Source: Prostheceraeus crozeri
Taxonomy: Eukaryota; Platyhelminthes; Polycladida; Euryleptidae
Reading direction: 5' to 3'
Assembly: GCA_907163375.1 (NCBI GenBank)
Contig: CAJQUW010010302.1
Span: forward strand, 186,001-250,000
Length of the DNA stretch: 64,000 bases
The position numbers and the translations under genes are program-made. Below are positions 22,870-34,477 of this stretch, in pieces (within the stretch, counting starts at the first letter, position 1; every line of letters starts with the position of its first letter). The notes beneath the pieces were generated by a model. It worked only from the letters and a program-made list of their open reading frames with translations. It made no database searches and was not told the origin of the DNA.

Positions 22870-25800
22870 TATATGTATGAAATGTGGAAGATTTTCTTTC
22901 AAGAGCAGCTGTTTCAATCAGTTTGTGAAATATATTTCTACGTACAGTTCTAAGTAACTTCTACAGTGATCATAAAGACTAAAGACAACTTACAGACACC
23001 CAAAGATCCCAAAGGATTAGAAAAAAAACTATGAAATGACTACTAAGCTTTAAGAAAGTACATGTAGTAGTCTAATAACAAAGCAAATAAATTTCCAATG
23101 CTTGATTCGATATCTCTATGGTTTAAATTTAGAATCGTGTCTACTGTAGGCTAATTAGGCCTACTTATATAATACTGAATATATGATTATGAAATGATGC
23201 ATAGATTCATATTTGTAAAATACAGCACTACTCATATTGAAAATAGATGCTGATCGTTCAAAGTTATCACACAAAATGCTTGGAAAGTGGTAAAGAATAT
23301 TTTTAGAAAGTGCGTCATTAATTGTATCTTTCAGTTGGTTAAATCTAGCGATATTGAATAACACGTTTGAAAGTAAAATAAAACTGGAAGTCAAAAAAGT
23401 TTCTCTTTTCTATGTGCTTAAAAGATCAAACCAGTAGAAAATGCGGTAGCCGAATTCAATTTTTGAAAATAACTTTCATATTCATATGCATTAAATTTCA
23501 TTCTATGAAATTAAATTTGATGCATACTACTTAATTATATTTAGATGAGTTTCGAAACTATTTTTTATTCTGATGAATAATCATCTACCAGTTACTCGGT
23601 TAAAATGCATTAAAAGATAGCAACGCTATAATCGATCTTAATTAGTAAACGAAGGTAATAAAGGAAAAAGTCAGTCTGGGCGACCTGGAATAATAAGAGA
23701 CGAATAATATGGCAAATCTTTACCAACTGATTCAAGCGATGAGAGCTGGAAAACTCTAAATCTCTATGGAATGACTTAGACTTTCGTAACATTTCCTGAA
23801 ACCCGATAGAATTGTTACAACAAACTCACTATTCCTGATAGAAGCAGAAGGGTTATGGTGAGACTCATCTCATAAAAACTGAGTAGAAAGATTGATTGTT
23901 CACTTTTCTGATGTGGAACATTTTCACCAATGTTGCTTTGTATTGCTTTAGAAAAAAGTAATTTTTGATCAAATTAAAATGATAGGACTCCGCATCCTTG
24001 ATTCCTTGGCCCAACAGTGGACTCAATTGTATATATGCATATAGATGCATATATCAGCATATTGCATATTTTCCATGTCAATTATTGACCATCTATGGAA
24101 GGCAGTTTCTGGCGCAGGGCGAGGACTAACGAGAAATTAACTCATGAACTTAATGGAATGATCTACTGGAATATATAATCCTTTTACCATTTTGCCATCA
24201 ATAATCGTCAATGTGGGTCACCTCTAAGTAATCGTTTTCATTCATAATGTCACCGATCGAATTCGTAACATTTCTATTCTATAACACGGTTAGAAAAACT
24301 TGATATTTATCTTTGAATCGTCACGAGCTAAATTTCATGGCCATGTAAAAAGGTTAAATTATTCGAAAAACAATTGATATGCTATGGGACTGCTGCACAA
24401 GTATCAATTTGATAAAATGTAACTTTCATCTAGAATTTTCAGATAGAAAGGATAAAAATTAATCTTTTCCTCTCTTTCATCACAATTTGGTTCCCTTGCA
24501 AATAGCATCAATGCAAGAAATGGTTACTTTCATGTCTTTATTCGTCTTACAAATTGAAAGGTCTGATATCTGCAGATGATTGTATCAAGATCGTTGCTTT
24601 GCGTTCGACAGCTGGTTCTGTTTAATTTCTCAATTTCTGCGTATTCGGCTTATTCTTGAACCAACCTGCTTTGGACAAAGCTTTAATCAGAAGTTGTAAT
24701 ATTGAGATAGACCCAGGAGACAATGATACATCTGGAATTAAGCCCTAAATTTTTTTGCGTCCCTTTAAATGCTACAACCAAATTATTCAAAATCATTTAG
24801 AAAAGCCGAAGAGTGAAATTGTTCTCTAAGGATTCTGACATCAACTGGGTGGAATAGTTCATTATCATGAAATCTGTCTTCCCAAAGGTTTAATAATGAC
24901 GAATTTAATAGAAATGTAAGGCTGAGATGATGAAATTATCTAAGAAGTTTTAAGTAAGATGTTTAAGGACGTGATGACAATGATCAGAAATGCTTACTTA
25001 ATCAACGACCTTAATCCTATGACACAGACGTTAATCAGAGAATAATTGCGAAGAGGAAGTAATTATGAATCGATTTTGCCTAATTGAATTTTTTTCATTG
25101 AAAATTAATGACAATGCGAGTTATCATCAAATGAGTCGAATCCTATAGCGATAATAATACTTCCATACATCCAAACGACGCGGGTCACGTTTCATGAAAT
25201 GAAGATGAGACTACAGCTGACAGTAATCGATCTTCTGCTTAAGAAAGAATTTTCATATCAAAGAATATCAATGTGCAGACTGTTTGTCTAATCCCTACAA
25301 TCAAAATATTTTCTGAATTCATATTTCATATTCTATGTACGAGATGTGGTCGGAAGTGCATTTGTACTTCAATGTTGGTGAGAACAGCATAATTAGTTGG
25401 ATTGGAATTTGGATGCTCAAAGCGTGCTCGCCCTATTTCATTCACTCAACACGGTATGTAAATTTCAATTGCCACGCCATGATGTATTCATAACCAGCAG
25501 TCTTTGCAGACTCGAGCTATTTGCTTAAATCATTTTTTCTATAACCTACTGAATGCTAGGCCATGTGCTACGCTGAGACACCCAAACTGCATCTGAACAA
25601 AAGTCATTACAAGTATATAAAAATGTTATTTTGGAGAATCAAAAAATTAGAATTTCAATAATTTTGATTGAAGCTAAGATTAAAGTTCAGCATCATAGAC
25701 TCTCGATATATATCTTTGGTACCTATCCCACTGATGCATGTTGTACTCCATGCTGAACATGTCATGAAGATCACCTTAAAAGCCAGAATTTAAGATAATT

Positions 25801-26200
25801 TGAGCATTTACCGTACGATCATGCAGATTATGCAGACGTAATCTAACCTTCGAATACACTTAATACACATGATAGCACAATCTGATAGGAGATTATTTCC
25901 TAAAAAATGCTCCATCGTCAATAAAACACTCATTACTTGACAATGAGTCTTAACATCAAATAAAATGATTGGCACTGAATATACTATCCTTCACATTCTT
26001 CTTCACATTCCTGTTATGCATTTTCAATGTTGCTTCAATACACTCGTGCGCACAGGAGGTCTACTAAGCATTTTGTTGATTCAATGACGGAAGTGTTGGC
26101 AAAATGCAGAGCATGGACAAACTACACAGTCACGAAAAATATCAAATCAATGACATGAGGTAGTGATTTCATGGCTGAATTTTGGTAGTGGCTATTGTTA
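22870..26200. other. Unassigned AT-rich DNA
   Basis: Very AT-rich, no frame over 80 codons, no motif. Contains only the solo hAT end near 23977-24000. Confidence 0.5.
23977..24000. mobile_element. Solo end of the hAT family
   Basis: aaaatgataggactccgcat followed by ccttg matches the right end of hAT copy 2 (39387-40132). Nothing of the interior is recognisable beside it, so it is an end fragment or a very short deletion derivative. Confidence 0.55.
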
Positions 26201-26204
26201 CCAT

Positions 26205-26830
26205 CATAGAGTAAGTTTATTAGGGAGAGTAGCATTCAGTATTAATTAAATTCCCAATGTGTACATAGTTTCGATTTTATTAAATGAACTCGAGTTGAAC
26301 ACAATTGGATATTGATACCAAATGTGAGATATGCTAATTTTTGCAGTTTTGAAGAAATTACCACGGAATTGACTGATCATGATAGCAATGCAGAAGGAAT
26401 AGTAGTATTTTACAGATCCTCCGTGTCATGACAGCCTTGGAGAAGTAATGTTTGTTAAATTAGCAAGTCGATAGGTTGCCACTACATTCATGCTCAACTG
26501 CAAGAGTATTTTCTTAAGCGTGAACATATCACAGGCAACCTGCCACTGGCAGAGCAAAATCACATAATCAAAGACAGTGATTTCAATTAACTTTGAAAGA
26601 TGTAAATAGGTCCATATTACTATTCAGACTCAAGAAATGAAACATAAATTTAGTGAATCATAAAATCATGCCGATGAAAATTGAATTAAAAACCTGAATC
26701 AGCCAAGAAAACACAATAAGATCTCGACTTTCTCATGAAGACTGGCATTACAATGCGGTTCATGATGCTCCCTTGATAATCAGCTTAATTTCCGCTTAAT
26801 TAAGATGCTTGTTAGTCAGTAAATGAACAG
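26205..26830 (-). mobile_element. CATAGAGTAG MITE, copy 1 (minus, 5'-truncated)
   Basis: Reads as the reverse complement of copies 2 and 3, from the terminal catagagtaag at 26205 to about 26815-26830. The distal end is missing and no target duplication is visible. It keeps uninterrupted versions of both sites that carry insertions in copy 2. Confidence 0.8.
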
Positions 26831-26834
26831 TCGA

Positions 26835-29397
26835 TAATATGATATTCTGTAGGCATACTTGCAACGAAGAAGAGATTGATCTTATGCGATGCTTGCTATT
26901 AATAATTAATAGATTTCATTTAAACTTTAATTTAAAAGTAAACACATGTGTTTCATCTATTCCAGCTATCTTAGATAAATTCTGAAAACTTAATGAAACA
27001 CATAATAGCGCGATGACCAGAGTGGCGATGTTTCAGTATTTGAGCTGGAAAATATTGCGCTCGTGGAATATAGGAAAACATAAATAGTGTTGTTATCAGT
27101 GCATTTACATGTTTTGTCATGCAAATTAGTTCAACGAACACACTGATGCAGAAAATGCATGCATGTGATTACAAATAAATTCTATTTCTGTAAGTGTTTT
27201 AATACACCTCCATAGACCCATGCACTATGGAAATAGCTTTCCAAGTATTAATCAATCAAGTGTCAATTATGCATCATTTTGTGGAAAGATCTTGCAAAAT
27301 TTGGCAATGATAAAAAATAATTGCAATTAATTACAATAAACTGACAGCCCATGTAATCCAATTAAATTAACTGATTGCTAGCAAAAACTGTGACCAATTA
27401 AATTGCAATTAATTTTCCAACTCCTGGTTGAAATGATAATCAATTCTCGGTGTTTTATGAGCTACCTCCAGACACGGCTAACAAAATAGACTGCAGCATC
27501 GGCCTGTGTCCCCATTTAATCACTCGCTCTGTAACTTAAAAATGCGTTACTACTGAAAGAGCGCCTTAGCCTAGCCCATAGAGTATAAGTATAACTTGCT
27601 TCATGACCTAGCCTAAATTGTGGCGATGAGTGACCAAGGGGTTTGATCACGTGAGTTTAAAGCGAAATCCCTAAATACCCATTATATAAAACTTTTCAAA
27701 ACATCGCAACATTGCACATAACACAGTAGTAAGCATGAAACTTCAAATTGTCGTCTTGTTCAGACGCCTAATGATGTCAATTGTCCCAACTTTATTTTGA
27801 CAAAAAACTTCACATAGGTTATATTTATGATATTGTCATAAGTTTTAATATACAATAATAATCATAATTTGTCTTGCAAAATCAAAAACGTGTGTGGCAC
27901 AGCTTCTGCATCAGAAAATAATTCACATTTTGTTATATTGAATGCAAAACATACAAAAGACAAACACAAAACACAAAATAAATACAGTTTGCAACATTCG
28001 TGCATTATTTCTTTAATGTACATTATCATATAATGAGCTGAATTCGACATGCATAAGAATGCAGTGATAGTGATGAACAATTTGAAATAGCGGAGATTTT
28101 TTATGAAATAAGAAACTCAAAACTTATGAGCATCCAAAGAAAGGTTGCACTGAGAATGAAGTAGTTGAGAAATTGCGAAATTTGCGGACGTCTTGCTGTT
28201 TTGATCTCACCAATTTTCAGTTCGTAATCATTCTACTGTAAGAGTCGACAACAAAATAATTTCTTGCAAAGAGAATATGATATTCATCCCATGAACCACG
28301 AGAAAATCGAAACTATATCCTGTTTAATCTTTTCCTTGGGTTGAAAGTGTTTGATTCTCTCGAGACGACTTCTATTTCTGATCCTTGGTCTACCCATTAT
28401 ACACGACTTTTAAGTGGGATAAAACTAATTTCTGTGCTAAATCCTCTCCTAAATTGGCTTCAGAGTTTTCCTCTTTGTTCTATTGTTTACAGAAAAGTTT
28501 GTAATGATTCCTTTTTCTTCGTGTCAACAATGAGCTTCGCTTTAGTTTTCATTTTTTAAAAAAGCTTGAATTCTTATCTTTTGTACAACAACATTTTCAA
28601 ATTTTGATGATTTATGAGAATGCATTTGACAAAAGTTCCTAACATTTTCATACAATTCGTACATATGTAGAGAAGTGTCATTACTCCGTATGAGCTGCTT
28701 TCTGATCGCTCATTGTTGGAAAAGCCAATTTAAATGGCAAAAGAAATGACGTTCAAATCTTGTGGACTTATTTTGTGTTACATATGGGGCAAAAATGCAA
28801 AAGTTCTCAAATAATGATGAAAAACATCCCATCACAGTAGAATTAATTATATATTTTATATTTAATAGTCCTCATGAGGTCCGTAACTCGTTCGAAAATG
28901 CAGTTTTGCACTAACCAATGGATTAACTGCTATATAACTCAATGCATCTTTCTCGTAACTGTAAAGTAGAGACGTCCCCCGTCTCTTAGTTAACTAGTAA
29001 TTAATGTGAAAGTAGAGCTACTACTGCGATGTTAATGATTAATCTGCTTATGCATTTTGAAATGAAATCTTCCACATTTCAGATACGAATTTCTTCGTTG
29101 TATTTCATGCACGGATCAATCACTATTTGTACGCTTAAGCAACTTCTCGGTACATTCAAACATTTTGACATTCTAATTCAGATTCAGTCAAAATTTGGCA
29201 AAATATCATTAAATAATCAGAATATTACGAGATGAATAGGGAATTAGAATTCTGAATTGCCATTTACAGAACGAAGATAAACGAGTCTTGAGAATGAATA
29301 CCATTGCCAAGGGCAATATATACTTGTACACGCGTACATGCGCGCTGCAGTAAGAGGTAGCAATCACGGGATCTGATGCTGAGGAAACATGGTGAAT
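26835..29397. other. Unassigned AT-rich DNA
   Basis: No coding motif on either strand. Includes AATT-rich stretches near 27300-27420. Probably intergenic or intronic. Confidence 0.5.
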
Positions 29398-29602
29398 ATC
29401 TAGAAACTGACAGCGATTAAGTCGATAAAAGACATCAACACCCTTGATTCCCCGGCCGCACTCGCCTGACCCAGGAATCGAACCGAAGTCCGCAATGGAG
29501 ACGAGCTCTCACTTTCTTCACGAGGCCAGGCTGCCGGTACAAAAGGAATGCTAGAGAAGGCAGTAGTCACCTCCAAGTAATATCGACAGCTTATTGATGA
29601 CC
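29398..29602 (-). mobile_element. tRNA-derived SINE, copy 2
   Basis: Read on the minus strand, the head has an A-box-like TGGCCTCGTGAAG (29516-29528) and a perfect B box GGTTCGATTCC (29473-29483 region), then a body with aagggtgttgatgtctttta. The copy is about 205 bp. It lies in candidate intron sequence and is the least diverged of three copies. Confidence 0.75.
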
Positions 29603-31408
29603 TTTTCAGGCCTTCTTTCAGCTAACTCCATTGTCTTGAGAATTTGGTCACTCATCATGTAATGACTATCGATCACTTACTCATGAGCTAATATCAAAAT
29701 TGATAATATGGCTAGCGAAGACCTGATAAATGATAGCATAGTTTATTTTTGGTAATCAATGAATCAGAATTGCGGTCCTTTGGTAATCCTTGATTATTTG
29801 GGAGAGATGTGGCAAAAAAAGATTTTTTTAATGAAAGACTGTATTAGAGGCCTGGGTTGTACTTGTAATGCAGTTGGCTTCTTAGAGAAATTGCTTTTTT
29901 TCATAAAAACTGTTTTTTTACAAGCAATTACAAATGACCAGCTTTGATTCGTGACAGAAGGATATTCGGGTACGATCGGGTTCGGAATTTTGATTCAGGC
30001 TGGTTGGCGTTCATGGCCGCCGCGCATCTCTGCTCTATATTACATCGATGATTTGCTTATGATTCGTGTTGTGTCACTGAGGTCGCCTAGTTGCTTGCAT
30101 TCTTTTAGCTTTTGTAGAGCAATGGCCGTTGTTAGTTCGAATTGAATTAATGATTGGCGTGATAATCTAAGTGATATAATGAAACAGTCAACTACTGAAT
30201 TCCCAAACGTCGTCTTTCAGTCAGATCGACACATGTCCAGCAGAGCGCAATGGATGTTTTTTTCGAAAGTGTTGATTCAGTGCCGTTGGGGATTCCAATG
30301 GTTTTGCCTTTGTGTTCATTATAGATACATGTAATCATGAAAATGTTGACTTATTTTTTAGCATCCAAAAATATCAACAAAAACATAAACTGTCACAAAA
30401 TTGAGCTGCCATGCCAGGAAAGCAAACGTTTTTCACGAAACTTTGGTTTTTTTCGTGTGGTCTCCGTGATGCAGACTCAAACTTGTAAATGGGCCTGAAA
30501 TTTTCGGCCCGATCCTGGCCGATTTCATCGGGAATTTTCAGAAATAGCTCCGACCTAAACCGCTCCCCCCCCGTTATGAATGCTCTTGGATAGACAAGAT
30601 ACACTGCGACCTTCGTGGCTGATTTATCTGAATAGATCTACTCGTAATATTTGCTAAAATGACAAATTTGCGCTTGATTTTGGCCACATGCTAGAATACA
30701 TAGAATGACTAAAAAAGGATTTTTATTTTTGATTATGTCACGTAATTGATCAAGAGAATTGTAACAAACTAGAGGAGATTTTCAAAGTAGTGGGCTTCAA
30801 TTATGTCACCTTAAAATGATTGTTCTCTGATAAAAATCTGAAAAACTACATTTTAAAGGAAATTAAGTTGATTACCATGGAAATTTCATGAACAACATTA
30901 TGATTAAAGTCTGCACATGATAAACTGAAAACATATTCTGCTTCTTTATTCAATTTCGAGTTTTTTAGTTTAGCAAATTTAGTTAATAGCAGTTATCAAC
31001 TACTTTTTCTATGCGGCTGTACTTTCGACTGCCTATGATTATGTCAAGTTTTCACTCGTCTAAATTATAGTAAATCCATTCATAAGTCAGCAAAAATAAT
31101 AATATACTATAAAATCGCAAATAAATAAAATACTTTTAATGAATTTCAAAATCTGTGAAGCAATAATACATTTCCACAAAAATCTAGCCCTATCAGTGAC
31201 TTGAGGGCATGAAAGATATACTACACTTTCCCCTAAATTGCTATAAGGACAGACAATTCCAAGGTAATTTCTCCAAAACAGCAAAATGTAAAATGTTGCT
31301 CTACCTTTAATTGTTTGCTGCATGGACTCAACAAATGTTTCCCCGTGTTCATAGCATGATCTATTGCCTCTATCATTTTCAGGCCTGTGAGCTACCCAAC
31401 CCACTTAC

Positions 31409-31460
31409 AAGTCTGGGTTGTCGAGTGCAAGAATGACACTTGATTCAGCAGCAAAAGCAT
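31409..31460 (-). CDS. Candidate ErbB-homologue micro-exon C (end of L1 domain)
   Basis: A 52-nt stretch between a ccag acceptor and a perfect gtaagt donor. Continuing from the single base left by exon B, it reads YAFAAESSVILALDNPDL and ends two bases into the next codon. In ErbB receptors the segment after the LxxL of exon B ends in a strand followed by NNPxLC. The ILALDNPDL run fits that pattern and a Cys codon could follow in the next exon. Against it: the acceptor has a weak polypyrimidine tract, the exon is very short, the segment is two to three residues longer than in human EGFR, and no following exon was found. The intron from exon B would be 12,944 bp. Confidence 0.3.
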
Positions 31461-32621
31461 CTGGACTTTAACGCTAAGCGTATGTCTGACTACCACCAAT
31501 GCAAGGTTCGTCCTTGGGTTTTGGGTCGACCTAGGGTGAGTGATACAAAACGTGGGTCTTATATTAATGCTGTATATATACAAATCAAGTTATAAAAATT
31601 ACTATTTAGATTTGAATCTTCTGAGAGCATGCAGTTCTGATTTTTTACCAAATTCTTGACAATTCACAGGACATTTGAAATAAGAAATGCATATGGTTAT
31701 TAGCTATTTCATTTGGGGCTTGACAATTACCGCGCATTGAAAGTTTGTGCATATTGTATTGCTGTAAGCTTACATGTACATGTATTATGTTGCATTTGTG
31801 CACATTGAATTCTTATACATTTCACATATTTTATATCTTCGGAGTTATCTTCGCACCCATAAACTTTCTGCGATAGCCGACAGTCATCCAAAAATGAATT
31901 TATTCCAATTTTGTATTCTAAATAATTATGTTTAACCGTGCACTCACGACGCAGCTGTAATATTCATTAAGTCTGTTTATATAGGCCTTCATGTTTTCTA
32001 AACAGTCTCTCTTTTGATATTATATGTGAAAAGCAATGCATCATAGCTGTTTCTCATCAACGCGCTGGAGAATCCAGAAATCTAGATTTTCACCATGCTT
32101 AATATAAGTTTGCGTTCACTTATCTAATTTTATTAATATATGACATGGATAGGCGCATGGAGTAAGTTCTCGTATATAGGTAGAGTGTCGACTCGAAAAA
32201 GTATCTGTATACAGTGAAAATTTTTATATGAGAAGATTCATTTTTTGCGGAGATCACGTTCCCGTGGTCCAAAAAATTATTTGAGCACTTTTGAAATAAG
32301 GTCAAAATTTTGCCAAATTATATGCTACCGAGATGACTCTCCTATATAAGCAGTATGCAACAAGTTGAATATCAAAATGAATAAATATTTGATAATAAGC
32401 ATCCTAATTAAGCGGAAATCAAGCTGATTATCAAGGGAACTTCATGAATCGTATTATAATGAAAGTCTTCATGAAAAAGTCACGATATTATTCGTGGTTT
32501 CTTAGCTGAAATTTCAAGTTTTTAATTCAATATTCACCGGTATGATTTTATGATTCACTAAATTCATGTTTCATTTCTAGAATCTAAATAGTGATGTGGA
32601 ACCATTTACATCTTTCAAAGT

Positions 32622-32656
32622 CATAGAGTAGGGATATATAGGTTCTATACTCTATG
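32622..32656. mobile_element. 35-bp mini-insertion of the CATAGAGTAG family
   Basis: Starts catagagtaggg and ends ctatactctatg. It is flanked by the exact 8-bp duplication TTCAAAGT (32614-32621 and 32657-32664). The matching site in copies 1 and 3 has a single TTCAAAGT and no insert. It is little more than two terminal repeats placed end to end. Confidence 0.85.
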
Positions 32657-32740
32657 TTCAAAGTTAAATGAAGTCATTGTCTTTGATTATGTGATTTTGC
32701 TCTGCCAGTGGCAGTTTGCCTGTGATATGATCACGCTTAA

Positions 32741-34161
32741 CCTTTGCACTACGATAATATTTTTACCTGCATCGCCTACGAAATGGGGTACACGGGTACC
32801 CCAGCAATCTATCTCTTCTACAGTATTGTTAAACATATAAAGTACTCTGATAATTGATCTGATATCCCTTTGCATGCCTCACGAACTTATTTACAGCAGC
32901 TTGATGTTAAAAGAACGATTGAGTAAGAGAAACAACTTCAATTAACAAAATTTTGCAATTAACTCAAATTTCACTCATCAAACCAACTACTACAAATAAC
33001 GAAATTTGATTGCGAGTGAGAAGAGCACACGAACAAATTGCATTTGAAGCAGCGATTACGGATCTTTCTGTCCTTTTCTCTGCCGCATTTGTAGCACCTT
33101 CCGCTTCCTGATATTGTGGTTCGTGTGGGCTGGCTAATGTCCTCCTCAGCGATGAAGCCGCGGTTTTGGGCAGCTTGACGCAGGTGCTTGGAGACACCCA
33201 CAAAGCCAGTTTGAACCCATTTCCTCATTCTCTTTTCCACTTGGGAAGCAATCAGCTTGCTCGAGACACTCGTATTTGCCTTGGCTTACTCTGCTTTCGG
33301 TCTGACTGAGGCCTTACACAAATAAATTTCTATTGGGCTTATGCTGAAAATCCATCATGATTGCCGGAAATCATGCCAGATTTTCAACTATCTATGTAGT
33401 ATCAGGGCATAGACTTCTGACACAGGCACTTAAATTTATAAAATAGCAGCAAATAACTAAAGACAAACAATCTATTCCTACAGATATGGGTTATGGACAA
33501 GGATAATGATAGCGACACTAGCATAATAGTCCATAATTTCTAGGCTTGCTTTCTTAGGCGTTATGCGCCTGAAAATCATACCTGAACTTCTCTTCTGGAT
33601 TACGATTACAACGCAGATGAACCCATAAATGAAATTTGCGTTTACAGTTAATAAAACTCCTTTCATTTATCTTCAGTCGACGGGGAGAGATTCGGATCGC
33701 GGCCCATTTGGAAGGAATCTGGATTACGCAAATTTCTGAAGTAGACTAATCACTTGGCCAGTGCGTGCAAGCCCACTGGATGTAGTCTGCCAGCTCATTC
33801 ATGGATTATGCAGTCTGTCAATAGCTCACTGCATTCTTCCAAGGCTTTCCTTAGATCATTATTTTGTCCTGCCTCTGTGATAGCAAGGATATCATAATCC
33901 TTTCTGTAAATCATCGTCAAAATAACATCAGCGCCGACTCCTAAGAGGGGTACCCGTGTACCCCAACAGCAAAAATTAAAACTTTGTTAAATTTTTCTCT
34001 TATACACTTCATTATGAACTAACTTCTTTACTTGTTTCATGATGTATAAGTTAAAAGGCTCAAATATGTAAAATTTTACTTTTCAATGATAAATATTTTC
34101 AGAGAAATCTGCAGTGAAATAGTGCTGGGGTACACCTGTACCCCATTTCGTAGTGCAAGGG
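32741..34161 (-). mobile_element. piggyBac-type element, internally deleted (1.42 kb)
   Basis: Lies between two TTAA sites (32737-32740 and 34162-34165), the invariable target of piggyBac. Ends are CCTTTGCACTACGA on the left and TCGTAGTGCAAGGG on the right. Subterminal ggggtacacgggtacccc-type palindromes occur near both ends and again near 33955. The only coding remnant is the cysteine-rich C-terminus. Copies 1 and 3 of the host MITE keep the empty TTAA site. Confidence 0.92.
32971..33292 (-). pseudogene. piggyBac transposase C-terminal cysteine-rich domain
   Basis: The open frame, entered from a stop near 33295, reads KANTSVSSKLIASQVEKRMRK and ends with GRCYKCGREKDRKIRNRC, then FKCNLFVCSSHSQ. 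C-x2-C ... C-x2-C-x4-C-x2-H is the RING-like cysteine-rich domain at the end of piggyBac transposases, which recognises the terminal repeats. The catalytic D-D-D region and N-terminus are deleted, so there is no active enzyme. A short product with only the DNA-binding domain is possible in principle; nothing here shows it is expressed. Confidence 0.88.
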
Positions 34162-34477
34162 TTAAGAAAATACTCTTGAGGATGAGCATGAAAGTCATGT
34201 GAACCCATCGAATTGCTAATTTAGCATACATTAAATCTCCAAGGCTGTCAGAGAACCTGTGAAATGCCATCATTCCTTTCTGCATTACAATCATGATTAC
34301 TCAATTCCGTGGCAATGTCTTCAAAACTGCAAAAAATTGCATATCTCACATTTGGTCACAATACCACCTGTATCTCACTTGAGTTAATTTAATAAAATCG
34401 AAAGTGTATACACATTGGGGATTTGATAATTGTGGAGTTGCCACTCTCTCTAAATAAACCTACTCTATGGATAGGCG

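Larger units (their letters stand above)
32156..34469 (+). mobile_element. CATAGAGTAG MITE, copy 2, with two later insertions
   Basis: Left end CATGGAGTAAG, right end CCTACTCTATG, flanked by the exact 8-bp duplication GATAGGCG (32148-32155 and 34470-34477). Without the nested piggyBac and the 35-bp insertion it would be close to 850 bp, like copy 3. Confidence 0.9.

Noticed and set aside
30700-30990. Stretch resembling part of the CATAGAGTAG MITE (ggaaattaagttgattacca)
   Set aside because: The similarity is short and diverged, and no ends were found. Not listed as a fourth copy.
31087-31404. 105-codon minus-strand frame just after candidate exon C
   Set aside because: No domain similarity; it runs through what would be intron after the gtaagt donor.
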